Shown in pieces: positions 32,734 to 44,116 of a stretch of 64,000 nt of DNA. A program made the translations under genes and the position numbers. The notes under the pieces were generated by a model. That model had not been told where the DNA came from and did no database searches. It worked only from the letters and a program-made list of their open reading frames with translations. The stretch is from Flammulina velutipes. Its lineage: Eukaryota > Basidiomycota > Agaricomycetes > Agaricales > Physalacriaceae. The stretch spans positions 992,001 to 1,056,000 of the forward strand of contig JAALGH010000011.1 in the NCBI GenBank assembly GCA_011800155.1, given 5' to 3'. How positions within the stretch are numbered: the stretch's first letter is position 1; every line of letters starts with the position of its first letter.

Positions 32734-35007
32734 CTACTTTCTACTATATTTGCTGCTCGCACGAAGTGCTTCACCTCGACGGTATATCCACACAGGGAAA
32801 GGTATTCCTAGGACAATAGCAAGACCTAGAGAACACCATATTGAGGGGAGGAATACAGCGTTCAGTGTTGACTTACCAGCCAGCAAAGAATTACCGCCAC
32901 CTAATCCGAGTGCATCAAACATTTGACGACCGAACAAAGGAAAAGCGAACCCGAGAAGGGAACGAAAGACCTGAGAATGTGGTGAAACCTGAGTACTGGA
33001 GGTAGCGATATGGATGGAAACGAGGTACTGACAGAAGCTGCAGCAACGGCACTAGCCGCGTAGGCGTAGGTGTCTATCAGGTAGAGCTGTATAGGAATAC
33101 TGATGCACGGTTGAAAACCACGTTATAGGTATCTCAGTCAATGGATACATACTACGTGGTCATCATTCCTAGGGCATAGTCAGCGTCGAATAGACAAACC
33201 CCACAACAGATTGTGCGAAGCGTACCAAAGCCAAAAATACCGGATCCAATGATAGGCATGATCCAATGAATCTCGGCCTGTGCAGACCATCCATACCAGC
33301 TACGAAGCATCGTAAACTTCCCACCTTTGACTGAGAGATTGGTGACTTACAAAAGACCGATGGGAACAAAGAATGATCCAACGAACAGGGCAGGGATTCG
33401 CATTTCCGGTTTACCAACGCCACCATTCTTTCTTGCTAGCTGACATATTGTGAGCATGCGAAGAGCGAGAGTATCTATTTGACCGACATGATGGTAAATT
33501 TGATCAGCAGTTTGTGCACCGAATATCGTGGCCAGGAGAAAGCCCAATCCAAGACCGATATATACGAGCCCTCCGACGCCGATCGAGAAGCCGTAGATTT
33601 CTTGGAACACAGCTGGGAAAGCAAAGTTGGGTAGATGGAACACGTCAAAAGCAAAAGACCTCACTCGGGAATGTCGTGAACATGAGGTAGTAAATACCTA
33701 GTGAGGAAGAAATCAATAAATTATTCCCTTCGCAGCCCAAGGAGTTTTGAACTTACCATACATACTGTGAGCCACAAAATAAGCAAATGTGTATGAAGAA
33801 AGGTCGGAGAAACTCACAAAGCCATGTAAAGACTCAGAATGAAGCAGATAAAGCTCCGAGTGAGAAGAATGGCAGGTCGTGAAAGATTTAGCCACAAGTA
33901 TTCCCACTTGCCCATGTCAGCTATGGGATTATGGAAAAGTGCAGCTTTCTCGTGATCTCCGGCTTTTCTGGCCGCCCGCTCTCGAATAACTGGCGCATAA
34001 GTCTCCTGCAGGAAAGGAATACCAATCGCTGAAGAGATAAGACACAGTCCTTGATGGACGTTAGGGGAGATAGGATAGGGAAAGTCGCCACGAACCCGAT
34101 ATGATCACGAAGACATACTTCGGCCCGATGCTGTTAGCAATAAATCCACCAGCAACGGGACCGACGGCGGGGCCTATAAGCGGTCCGAGAGTGTAGAGAG
34201 CCATAGCAGATGCCCTATCCCGCTCAGAAAATAGATCACTGACAGTGCCGGCACCGCATGCTATCGGAGCAGATCCAGAGAGCCCAGCTAGAGCCCAGTA
34301 ATCAATCTCTACCCTCCCACGATTCGAAGAAGCGTAGATAGTACTCACCGAGAAGACGAAACCCTATTAATGAACCAGTGTTGGGAGCGTAGGCACAGCC
34401 CATGTTGAATGCTAGAGATAGCAGGTTGCCTATATGGAGGATCTGAAGCGCCGAGGGTACTAAAGTAAAGATCGAGGGAAAGATTGATTAGTATTAACTT
34501 ACCCAAGTCCTTCCATACATTTCCGATCCAGGAGCGAGGAATAGAGGCTAGATGGGAATTTGGTCTGAGAGCGAGCCAGGGCGTCTGGCGACGACTTACT
34601 CCAATACCAAATGAGAGTAAGTATATACTGAGCGTTAACGCAAGGACAGTTTGGCTTTTGATGTCATAATTGACGGCCAGAATGGGCAGTCCTGGCGCCA
34701 TCATCGAGCTAGCTAGCGGCGACACAAAGGTGTACATTGATACCTGATATGAATCATGAACAACGCGTTCGCAGAGCATATGGAGACATACGATTGACAC
34801 TGTGATCCATTTCCTACTCGACGTCCAATTCCGCGGGTTTATCGGGTCGTCCTCCCACCCGTCCTCTTGTCGTTCAATTTCCTCCTGTTTTTGGTCTACT
34901 GGTATCGCAGATTCACTGTGTCCGTTTGGTATATCCTGGTTAGGAATAGCATCAACTGTGAGGGATGAATGCAATGATCCTGCTGGTTCTTTAGTGGAAG
35001 ACGACAT
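32734..35007 (-). CDS. DHA1-family MFS transporter (drug/polyamine type)
   Basis: Predicted plasma-membrane proton antiporter of the DHA1 type (12-TM). ATG 35007; a hydrophilic N-terminus ends in the family motif DDPINPRNWTSSRKW. After splicing of short introns the blocks run in order: LALTLSIYLLSFGIGPLFLA, PGSEMYGRTW, NMGCAYAPNTGSLIGFRLLA, GLSGSAPIACGAGTVSDLFS, ERDRASAMALYTLGPLIGPA, VGPVAGGFIANSIG (motif C region) and the end GRQMFDALGLGGGNSLLAG, LAIVLGIPFPVWIYRRGEAL. Stop is at 32734-32736. No broken exon was found. DHA1 transporters export drugs, polyamines or metabolites, but the substrate here cannot be told. Confidence 0.8.
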
Positions 35008-35189
35008 CAGGAGAGAGACGGAAAGAACGTTTTCACTTAGGTTCGATCTATGTGCTTACCTTTATATATTGGCGTTGTCCGACCTCTAACGTCTCTTGAC
35101 GTTATGAGTTATTGGTCAAGTTAAGGTGTGGGAAAGATGACCAGACACGTGGAATGCGGAACCGGCGCTATGCTGCTGTTCCCTGCTGT

Positions 35190-35375
35190 TCCTATTGCTA
35201 CTTGCCGCCTATGTACCCCTGGAGCAAGATCATTGAGATGCCTGGCATATCCGGCAATCTCATAGATGAGAGAACTTTCGTAGAACTGGTCGACTCGCGA
35301 GGGACCGACGGTGAGCCGCTGATGCTGCGGTCTCCTTTCGTAGGAGAAGTAGTGTGGCGTAGGTTCGCGCACAAA
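35190..35375 (+). pseudogene. Remnant of small partner gene (DUF6924-like)
   Basis: The reading WSKIIEMPGISGN...TDGEPLMLR followed by VWRRFA matches WSKIPETAGISGD...NTPLMLR and GVWRSF of the small gene at 38104-38580. The start and the LDEQTL region are lost. No nuclease copy is visible next to it. Confidence 0.65.
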
Positions 35376-35814
35376 AGAGAGCGTCCCATAGAGAATTTTG
35401 AGATGTTCGGGCGGAAGGATCGAGTTTTAAACTTTAATTGAGCGCAGACTGAGCAATGATTAGCAGTGAAAACGTCGTAACTTGTATACAAGTTATCCTG
35501 GAGTGTTGCCGGTACGGAGAGAAGGTTCAATCAGAGACGGAGACGATATCGGTAGAGTTGACAAGTAGCATGTAGACCAATAGACCAAAGATCACCATGG
35601 TGGAATCATGTTGGAATTGTCGTCACGCATGGGACGAACCTTTGTTAGCACGGCCACTCCCTCAACTCTCAGTTCAAGTCCCACCAAGCCCAAGAAGATG
35701 ACAATGATCTACGTCTTTCGTGGTTCACATGACTTCCTGTATTTGAACCATGGTCATTCCTGGAGATCCCTGCTCGAAAACGTTCGTCGGAACTCTCTTA
35801 TATAGAGCCTGGTT
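35376..35814. other. Intergenic before MITE
   Basis: No recognised gene. A short ORF at 35608-35805 has no family resemblance. Confidence 0.4.
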
Positions 35815-36273
35815 CAGAGGGAGGGGGTAGGAGGCGTAGGTCCCTCTATCAAAATATTTTGATGATCCGAGTGATGGCCTCGTTCCGGCATATCACGGGA
35901 GATTACAACCTGTGGCGTTCTCGTCAATTCTCGGCTCTCTGTATCCACTAGAAACCTTAGTGTTGTAGCATACCCCCAAGTTAGGTTAGTGAAAAACTCT
36001 AGCGGTCTTCAGAGTGCTTTATCATCCCGTTTCTTACAATGATGGTTGTAAGCCCTTAGATTTGTTCCAAAGGCTAACTTGTAGTGTATTTAACTGCTTC
36101 CTGAGTAATACTTGGTTGATAATATCAGCCAAGAGTTATTGTTCTGAGCTCACAAATATTTAAATTATTTTAGTGAACGTTGCGCCACGACGCAATGACC
36201 GGACCGATGGCCATCACTCGGATCATCAAAATATTTTGATAGAGGGACCTACGCCAACGGACCCCTCCCTCTG
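35815..36273. mobile_element. MITE-like inverted-repeat element, 459 bp
   Basis: Terminal inverted repeats of about 65 bp begin CAGAGGGAGGGG and run through CGTAGGTCCCTCT, the 16-bp perfect palindrome ATCAAAATATTTTGAT (35848-35863 and 36225-36240) and GATCCGAGTGATGGCC. The AT-rich interior has no ORF, so the element is non-autonomous. No clear target-site duplication was found (left flank GCCTGGTT, right flank CGCCAGTC), so superfamily assignment is open. Confidence 0.8.
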
Positions 36274-36357
36274 CGCCAGTCTACATGGTCATTGGAAATA
36301 TCCGTAAATTGATAGAAGGAGTGAAGTGGCTATTTATGAGACGCCTTTGAAAGAAAT

Positions 36358-37665
36358 TTACTCTTCGTCAGAGACAGAAACAATCTTCTCCTCAATTCCA
36401 GTTCCATTTGCTCCAAGCATCCAAACGGACGCGCCTACCTCGAGCTTAGGCCCGAAGAGAAGTCGAATGTCCCTACCACCATCCGTAGTAGCCAGCTTGT
36501 GTGCCTTCGTCCTCTTCTGAGGTGGCTTGTTAGTCTGAATTTCTGCAAGCTGGCGGCGGAAGATGCCACGAGGAGGGCAGTAGGACTGAGAACGAAATTA
36601 GCTAAGTTAAAGGTTTCATGGACTGGTTCCAACATACCTCAGCAGCTGGTGTGCTACGGAACCTGTAAGGGCCCGTGGACTCGTCCGGGCATGCCGCATC
36701 TCCTCTGTTGAAAATATCGGCACATAGCGGGGCGTTCATAATGCTTGCATCGTTTCCTACTTCTGAAGAATAGTCAGTTTTGGTTTGGGTCTCCGACAAT
36801 GAGGATAGAATACAGACGGCTGTCGAAATGCATCGCCGTTAGAGTCAGCGACGTATAAAATATGAGTCCTTACAATCGATCCCCGTCGCCCAAGCCTTGG
36901 GCGGCGTAGAAGTTTCCCAACGCAGCGCCGTGTCTGCCTGGATGAAATGAGTGAATACGTGGTTCGGAACTCATGATATATCTTACCGTTTTCTCCGGGA
37001 TCAGCACAGCGCGTCGTACCGCTCTGAGCAATGGGGTCTCCTCCAGTGTAACGAGCAACGATGCACTGCAGATGAACAGAAGACTGTTAGAACGCAATAA
37101 GGTGACAAGTATATAAGACGTACACCCAGGCCACCGTCATAGCTTGCAGAAAAAGAACGATGAGCTAGAACCAGAACATGTAGCGAAGAATACAAACGTG
37201 CTAGCATAAGGGACTTCGTCACAGTCGGTACCCGAAGGGCAGTAGTTGCGGCTTCCGCATCCGATGGCCTGAAAGTTCTTGTCAGAAATGTGAGGGTCCT
37301 ACAGTCAGTGCGTAAACAGACCTGGCGCCTCAGTGTGGCGGCCGTCTGTTGAGTATTGGGGTTGGGCCGGTCACTGCTTGAATTTGGATCGTAGTGCAAG
37401 ACTTAGCCCATCGTAAGAGAAATATAGATACACATTTAGGGCTAATTGATGACTTACACGCGTCAGGATTATTGAAGCCATGACAGAACGCCGCGTTGCA
37501 ATGGTTGTCGCACCTATAACAATGAGGGTCAATAATGCTACAGAGGTAACTTGGAGGATGGGCATACACATCGGGGTACGAGTTGCAGTCCAGAATCATG
37601 GTCGGCACCTGTGCACTGATCATAACAGCAAGTGTGGCGGCGACGACAAGGGCAGAGAAAAACAT
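36358..37665 (-). CDS. Secreted NucA/NucB-like nuclease, pair 1
   Basis: Predicted secreted DNase-like protein. ATG 37665 starts a signal peptide (MFFSALVVAATLAVMISAQ). A Cys-rich region follows (DCNSYPDV, CDNHCNAAFCHGF), then HYDPNSSSDRPNPNTQQTAA and the nuclease-like core: GCGSRNYCPSGTDCDEVPYAS, YDGGLGC, RHGAALGNFYAAQGLGDGDR. The CDE-P-[YF]-A and GG features recall the NucA/NucB family. The C-terminal basic Arg/Lys stretch and GRDIRLLFGPKLEVGASVW lead to SDEE and stop at 36358-36360. Ten exons are needed, including one of 19 nt and one of 2 nt (36818-36819). All exons read through without stops. The gene is head-to-head with the small gene at 38104. Confidence 0.7.
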
Positions 37666-38103
37666 GTTGTTGAATAGAGGCGAGCTGTAGCTATAGAAGG
37701 TCTGGATGTCCCAAATCTGCTTCAACCACCCATCCTACGACGTCTTTTATATGATAGAATATGCATTGCAGGAGGCTTAGGACAACAGTCTCGCCGACTT
37801 CTACGATGAGACCGACTTCGGCGGCAGGCTGGACGTTAGACGCGCAGTTTAGCTGGCCGCGTACATGGAGATGGACCAATATCCACTCGCTATAAATAAA
37901 AAAATCGACTCAGATGACCAAGTGAAACTGCAGCAGGAAGAAAATACTGACTAGTAGCTCCAGTCCCGTACTTCTCGGAATCAAGTTCGACGAACTCCCA
38001 TGTCCACATGTCATGAACGCCATTGAAAATTTTTATAGACTGTAGTTGACGCCCAGCGCCCAGCGCTCACCATCAGTCGTTTCGCAGTTTACCTTTTACC
38101 ACC
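37666..38103. promoter_or_regulatory. Shared divergent promoter, pair 1
   Basis: A 438-bp region between the two start codons. A TATA box for the nuclease lies on the minus strand at 37745-37751 (TATAAAA), about 80 bp from its ATG. Confidence 0.65.
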
Positions 38104-38580
38104 ATGCTCCACAAAGTTCTCCTCTATTGCACCTACCCCATCCCAGAGGCCAAACTCTCTTCCCTCCTCGGTACATTCAACGCCTCCCCGTACTGTCCCC
38201 AGCCAGACAACATCACTCCGTCTGCCCCAGCAGATGCGACACATGGGATGACGCCAGCAGAGATATACACACACCACTGGAGCAAGATCCCGGAGACGGC
38301 TGGCATCTCCGGAGATCCCGTCGTCGTTCTAGACGAACAGACCCTCAACGACGACACCGTCGTCGTCGTCTCGCAGGTCGAAGATAATACGCCGCTGATG
38401 CTGCGTTTCGTGCCAGACCAAGCGCCTCTTGCGGTTTCCAACTTGCAGATTGGGAATCAGGACTTGACGACGGTACGTACCATTTCATGCAGTCAATGAG
38501 TGTTATTGATTCCTTGATAGTATATCAATTCGAAGGACGACGACGGAGTGTGGCGTAGTTTTCCTCCCAAGAAGACGTAG
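38104..38580 (+). CDS. Small cytosolic partner protein (DUF6924-like), pair 1, 142 aa
   Basis: Two exons, 38104-38472 and 38521-38580, end in DDDGVWRSFPPKKT and TAG. There is no signal peptide or membrane segment, so the protein should be cytosolic. The C-terminal half follows the pattern of DUF6924: VVVLDEQTL, then LMLRFVPDQAPLAVSNLQIG and DGVWRSF, compared with the bacterial pattern of a FVVD-x-x-TL strand, an RVVP strand, NLSIANMDF and DGVFRGF. This resemblance is from memory and needs a profile search. The reading past the donor (TVRTISCSQ) is intron sequence. Copies are at 48522-48998 and 56154-56617, with broken copies at 35190, 51180 and 53534. Always next to a nuclease gene, it may bind or neutralise that nuclease; this is inference. 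Confidence 0.65.
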
Positions 38581-38908
38581 AGTCGCAGCAAAATTGTGCA
38601 TCCCAATGCTACGTGAAATACGCAGTTACGTCCAATTGTCTCCCAGCTGCACATGTGGATCTATGGAGGGTGTAAGAACAAATTGTAGTTTTAGATCAAC
38701 GTTCTGCAAGCCTTGTTTGCCCTTGTTATGTATGAAAGCTGCTGTGAACGATAGCTGTAATAAACTTACGGGCTCGTTCGGCTCGAGGTCATGTAGAGAA
38801 GTTCTCAGCGTTATAGCCCGATTTTCAAGTAGTGTTACAATGTGCTACATTCCACATAAACAGAGATACAGTGCCAACAAATCATAATAAAATAAGGGAC
38901 GACGTCCT
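38581..38908. other. Intergenic, 3' flanks of partner gene and H2A
   Basis: No gene or repeat recognised between the two converging genes. Confidence 0.5.
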
Positions 38909-39573
38909 CTACTCTTCGTCGCCTTTGCCTCCTTTACTATAGGAGGATGAGCGAGTGTGAGGCAGAAGAAAACAAACAACGTACGCAGATTTGGAGGGCA
39001 AGAGCTGAGACTCGATGTGGGGAACAACACCACCTTGCGAAATGACGACGTCGCCCAAGAGCTTGTTTAATCTAGAGAGAGATGAGCGGAAAGCAAAGGT
39101 AACAGCGATATCGACGTACTCTTCATCGTTACGGATGGCAAGTTGCAAGTGACGGGGGACGATACGCTGCTTCTTGTTATCACGAGCAGCATTACCAGCT
39201 AGCTCCAAGATTTCAGCAGCGAGGTACTCGAGGACGGCGGCGAGATAGACTATATAACAAGATTAGAAGACATCAAGGGGCTGGAAGCAAGAACGTACCA
39301 GGAGCGCCAGCACCAACACGCTGGGCGTAGTTGCCCTTCTTCAACAGACGGTGGACACGACCAACGGGGAACTGGAGACCCGCCTTGGACGAACGCGACA
39401 TCGACTTGCCAGCTTCACCGCCAGCTTTGCCCCCTGAGGCGGCCTTTCCGGATTTTCCTGTACAAGAGTTGAGTCGTCGGAAATGGGGCGGATGCTTGCC
39501 CAAGTACCTTTGCCAGACTACACAAGCATTGTCAATACTTTGCAAAGCAAAATGTTGAGTGAAAACTCACCAT
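38909..39573 (-). CDS. Histone H2A (variant tail)
   Basis: Core nucleosome histone. The fold is complete: [92 protein letters not shown]. Exon 1 is just the ATG (39571-39573), followed by a 53-bp intron, a 10-nt exon 39508-39517 (SGK plus one base), a 50-bp intron and exon 39299-39457. Two or more further exons end at TAG 38909-38911. After [10 protein letters not shown] the tail is KGGKGDEE, so the C-terminal SQ-E-hydrophobic phosphorylation motif normal for fungal H2A is absent. DEELNKLL and the lack of H2A.Z signatures place it with canonical H2A rather than H2A.Z. Confidence 0.88.
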
Positions 39574-40141
39574 AATAATACAACGGCGACGAGGATGAGT
39601 GAGCTGGTGGTGGTTGAGAGCGAAGGCGTTGATGTCAACAAAACAAAGCACGCGGATGCCTTATATAGGTGTATTTTCCGTCACGTGCTGATGGCGATCG
39701 CGTTGTGGCGCATTGTGTGCAGTTGACATGCGAAATAATGGACATCCGATACATCTTCGGCTCTGGAGACATGGAACGAAAAGGATTGGAAGTATATCCA
39801 ACTCTGCGGAAGAAAGGAAGCTCTCGTATCGGCCGGATCGGCCCAGAGTTTCATGAAAACGATTCTCGGGAACTGCCGAATAGGGTTTCTCTCAACAACT
39901 ATCAGCGTCAACTACAGTTCGTGATACTGTTTTACTACCACTCACCAGGAGGGAATCTGCCTCTGCTAGAGCTGTGATAGTCATTATCGAATGCGAGTTG
40001 ACGGTCACTCCAAGAGCACATGAACTGCCCAGAAAGTCTTCTGACCTTCTATCCTTTCTCGCGCGCATGGATTACCCTCGGCGGATAATCACTTATATAA
40101 TGAGTTCCATACCCCAAGAGTGCTCGCTTCCCTCTGAAATG
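39574..40141. promoter_or_regulatory. Divergent H2A / carboxylesterase promoter region
   Basis: TATATAA at 40094-40100 lies 42 bp before the esterase start. The segment from about 39965 to 40141 is nearly identical to 45740-45915 upstream of the second esterase, so this promoter was duplicated with the gene. No other coding block. Confidence 0.6.
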
Positions 40142-42200
40142 ATGCTTTGGGTCTTAACTCTTTTCTCATTCTTTTCCGCGAGTCTAGGCGACAAAACCTT
40201 CATCGTCGACACGGGCTATGCAAAATATCGTGGAAACCACACATATCCGAACAATGTTGCCTACCTGGGCATTCCGTACGCTGAACCACCGTTGGGGGAT
40301 CTAAGGTACAGGGCTCCGGTTCCCTTGAACGTCACTCGCGTCTCGGAGGAGGCTTCGGATGTGGTGGATGCTACGTCATACGCAGATTTTTGCATCCAAG
40401 GATCCCCTTCATGTTTGTTTAACATTCCCTCACTCACCAATGGAGCAGTCCTCTAACTTCAGTGACAGCTGGAATAGCAGGAGCTGGATCCGAGGACTGT
40501 TTGAAGGTGGATATCTATGCTCCTACCAAAGGAAAGAATTGTACGTCCTCTGTGAAGATATTAGATCTCAGCTAAATTACGTCTCAGTACCTGTCCTAGT
40601 TTACTTCCACGGCGGCGGTTATGTCTATGGAAATCCTGCGAGTTGGCCGTTCGATCATTGGGTAGACCAAAGCCCCAACGTAGTCATCGTCTCCGTGTAT
40701 TACCGTCTCTCCTCGTTTGGCTTCCTAGCACTTCCGGCGCTTCGGGATCCCACTTATGGCGACCTCAACGCCGGCTTTCTTGATCAGATAGAGTCTCTCC
40801 GATGGGTCAAAAAGAACATCGCAGCATTTCGCGGGAATCCGGGGAGGATAACAATTAATGGACAGAGCGCAGGTGGTGGCTCAGTGCAATTGCACCTTGT
40901 CGCTGATCTTGGTGGGGAGACGCTATTCCATGGTGCAATTGCGCAGAGTGTGTATAGGGCACCGGTCCCCTCATTAGATGACCAAAAGGTCGGTATGCAT
41001 TGTAATTTCGAATTATTGCAGTTGGTTTGTCTGACACCATGTCTTACAGCCGCTGCACGATTTCTTCCTAAAGGAAGCGGGCTGCACCGTAGGTGACGCG
41101 GCATCTGTGCTGGCGTGTCTTCGTGCTGCAAATATCAGCACTCTCGCGCGCGCTCAAGACTTGCCGCGTGGCGATAGATCCCTGTAGGTAGGCATGTTAC
41201 TACCATTGCATCTAACTCATCCTCTCGTACAGAACCGGGCCGTATAACTCTTTCCATCCTGTTATCGATGATATTATTCTCAAGGAGTACCCAACCAAAT
41301 CAATCTTAGCCGGCGACTTCGCGCAAGTTCCTCTCATCGTCGGGTACAGTCGACACCATGGCTAAATAGTGAAGATGTGTCCTGACGCTCACCATAGAGC
41401 GACATCAAACGAGACGAGTGTTGCTTCGAACGACATTAGGACTGCAATCCAACTCGCCTTCCCTAAAATGACAGAATCGGATGTCACGAAACTTATTGAG
41501 GTCAGCTAACGCGTCGACACATTCTTCTTCAAACAATTGATATGCCATTTCAGCAATATCCCGTGTCTGATTTTGACTCTGCTGATCAGCAATTACGTGT
41601 TCTTACCGGCCATTCTGTGTTTATCTGTGCAGTGAGTTCTACCAATACACTTCATACCGTGTAAGTCCTGATGAGTCTCTTAGCAAACCATACTAGGAGA
41701 AGCGTATGCTGATGCTCGTCTCCCTGTTTGGGCGTATCGTTACAACCAACGCAATCCAACGTCCTCCAGCCTGACTGTTGATCACGCAGCTGAGAACTGG
41801 ATGATGTTCAGAGGGAGTAACACCGGGTGATTGGGCTTCTCATTCCACTCGTTCTCACTACTGACAATGTCTGAACAGTGTCAACGGGACATTCACTCTA
41901 AGCGATATGACGCCAACGGAGACTGCATTCGCTGAAGAACTTATTGCGTACTGGCTGTCGTTCGTGCGCTCTGGAGATCCAAATAGGTTCAAACTCAAGA
42001 ATGCACCTACGTGGGCACAGTTCGATAGTAAAGGGCTAGAGCGGATTGTGTTACAGCAAAAGAATACGACTGGTACGACGAGGTTTGACGCTGTTGGACT
42101 CGGACATGGTGGCAGCGGCAGCTACATGGAGCCCGAGCCTAAAAAAGAGGCCGGACGCTGTAGATATGTTGCTGGAGTCGCAGAGAGGCAACAGAATTGA
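40142..42200 (+). CDS. Secreted type-B carboxylesterase/lipase, copy 1
   Basis: Predicted secreted ester hydrolase of the carboxylesterase/lipase alpha-beta hydrolase family. The signal peptide is MLWVLTLFSFFSASLG. Start 40142 is chosen because copy 2 conserves only this Met and a TATA box lies just upstream; the Met at 40139 is also possible. Family blocks are VAYLGIPYAEPPLGDLRYRA, the disulphide-region GSEDCLKVDIYAP, oxyanion hole HGGGYVYG, nucleophile NGQSAGGGS, and C-terminal DHAAENW with the probable catalytic His. Around eight introns join in frame to TGA at 42198-42200. Potential N-glycosylation sites are many (NHT, NVT, NGT). Paralogue at 45916-47975. Confidence 0.82.
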
Positions 42201-42449
42201 AACAAACGTTAACGTTGTACTCGCATAACCAAAGAGAGGACCTCACTCCTATAAGAAAGAAAGGTTTATGACTTATAGTTCGCTACACTTGTAAAAACTG
42301 GTCAAAATGGCCTTGCGCTTTACGGCACAAGAAAGGCTGCCCGCCGCATCATAATTTGCCCAAAAAGGAACTTTAGTTTTGCCGCCTCCGGAAGCGCCTA
42401 CTGCATTTCTCTTTCCTTCCATTCGTTTGCACCTGGTGGTTTGCACTTT

Positions 42450-44116
42450 ATGTCCTTTCGCAGCTGGCTGGCTCTGCCAGACCGCAGAGAACTAACACTG
42501 CTCATCTTTTCACTGACAGTCTTCACGCTCGCTTTCAACTTTAGCAGTTCTATTCGACACGCCGCCACACCAAGTGTCCTCCTAAATCACCTCGGTTTTG
42601 GTACATCCAGGCTTGTTGGCACCGATGGCAGACGACTTCTACGGTACCGGGATACCCTAGAAAACTTCATTTACGGCGAGTTTGAATGGGAGCGACATCA
42701 TATCGCCGGCCATGGTTTCGAACGAACTCAGCAGCTCGGCGTCGGCGACCACAATGCGACATGGGCCTCGTCAGACGACTATGGCATCCTCACGCACAAT
42801 GCTGAAAAGCGGGCGGCTGGTGGCCAGGGATTCTGGACATGGGGAAACGACATTCCAACGTCGACGATGGTAAAACATACTCCAGGTGCGTCCCCAAGCA
42901 ATACACGCTCTTTCTGTACTCACGGTTTACTAGGCTACTCTATCTTCGACAATGTCGTTCTCTTCAAGGGTACCGTCTCCATTGTTACCGACACTCCTGA
43001 AGACTATCCCGCACTCAACTCGATCGTTTCTGCACGCGGTCCAGGACGGAACAACTGGGAAGTTATATCGACCGTCGATGCTCGAGGCAAGTTCGGGACA
43101 TACGGTAGCGTGTGAGTGCAGTCATTCTACGTTCTACCCCTCTGGACTAATTGCATTGTTAGGCTGAATGGTGTCAGTTGGCTAGTCGCGGATCCAGTCT
43201 CGGATAATGCCACTCTTCCTGCACTCTGGCGGACATATAGCTCCTTGGACCCAAACATAGACAGCGACGGGCGAACGATTCTCCCCGCACCTCAGCGCAT
43301 CTTCTTTCCGCATATCAACGCACTCGCAGACGAAACTCGACGGTCCGACGTCGGCTTCCATCCACTTACCTTCAAGGTTGCCTTCCCCCACATGAACCTC
43401 ATGTTCCGCGAGGACTGGGAGGACTACCACTCCCTCGATTTTCCCTTCGTTCTCGAACGCGTCGTAGTCGCAGACCGGACCGCCGCATCTCATCTAGAAC
43501 CCTTGCCTACGGCACACGCATCTGCTTTTGACCACCCAGCCTCTGCTCATTGGTGGGAGCCTATAAAAAAGAACGTGCATGCATACTTTTCAGACGTCAA
43601 GAGGAAGCGGAAGAAGATCATCACCTACATCGAGCGGCAGCTGGCGAGGTCTGGTCCCAAGTTGAAGGATGATGACCACGCTAAATTATTGAGAGCTCTG
43701 GCGAAGATGGCGTCGAGCTATGGGTATGAAGTTCACGTCGTCTCGGCGTTGGACGAGGAGACGGAGTGGAGTGATCGGTTGCAATCCATCGTGCAGTCTA
43801 CGGTAGTGGTGGGCATACACGGTGTGGATCTGATGGACGCTATCTGGATGAACCCGACAGAGCAGACGACTTTGGTCGAGCTATTTCCTGCAGATTCGTT
43901 TGTGAGGGACAGAGAGGTTGTCCTGCATGGACTTGGCATGAATTATGTTGCTGTGGACAATGCACAGTGCGTATTCATTCATCCTTTCCTTCTCGCTGCT
44001 GATGTTTCTTTAGTAAATACACTATAGATGATAAAGTCTCTCTTCCTGGTGATAGCGAGATATCGGTTAACGCGGACCTTGTTGTGCAAGTCATACGGGA
44101 GGCCTTGTCGAGATGA
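42450..44116 (+). CDS. GT61-family glycosyltransferase, type II membrane protein
   Basis: Predicted Golgi glycosyltransferase of the GT61/DUF563 type (the family including EOGT and plant xylosyltransferases); acceptor unknown. ATG 42450 gives a short cytosolic tail and a signal anchor (LTLLIFSLTVFTLAFNF). Blocks are NVVLFKGTVSIVTD, RIFFPHINA, VLERVVVADRTAAS, then KIITYIERQL, EVHVVSALDEETEWSDRLQS, the donor-binding-like VVGIHGVDLMDAIWMNP, TTLVELFPADSFVRD and LGMNYVAVDN. Exons are 42450-42885, 42934-43111, 43163-43966 and 44014-44116. It sits between the duplicated esterases and on the same strand. Confidence 0.72.

Noticed and set aside
35815..36273. Assigning the MITE to a named transposon superfamily
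   Set aside because: No target-site duplication could be seen and no transposase is present.
38473..38500. Partner protein ending TVRTISCSQ as in the unspliced ORF
   Set aside because: A GTACGT donor and TTGATAG acceptor join to a second exon conserved in the intact and deleted copies.
40069..40141. Earlier in-frame Met (MDYPRR) as esterase start
   Set aside because: A TATA box lies between it and the signal-peptide Met, and its N-terminus is not a signal sequence.
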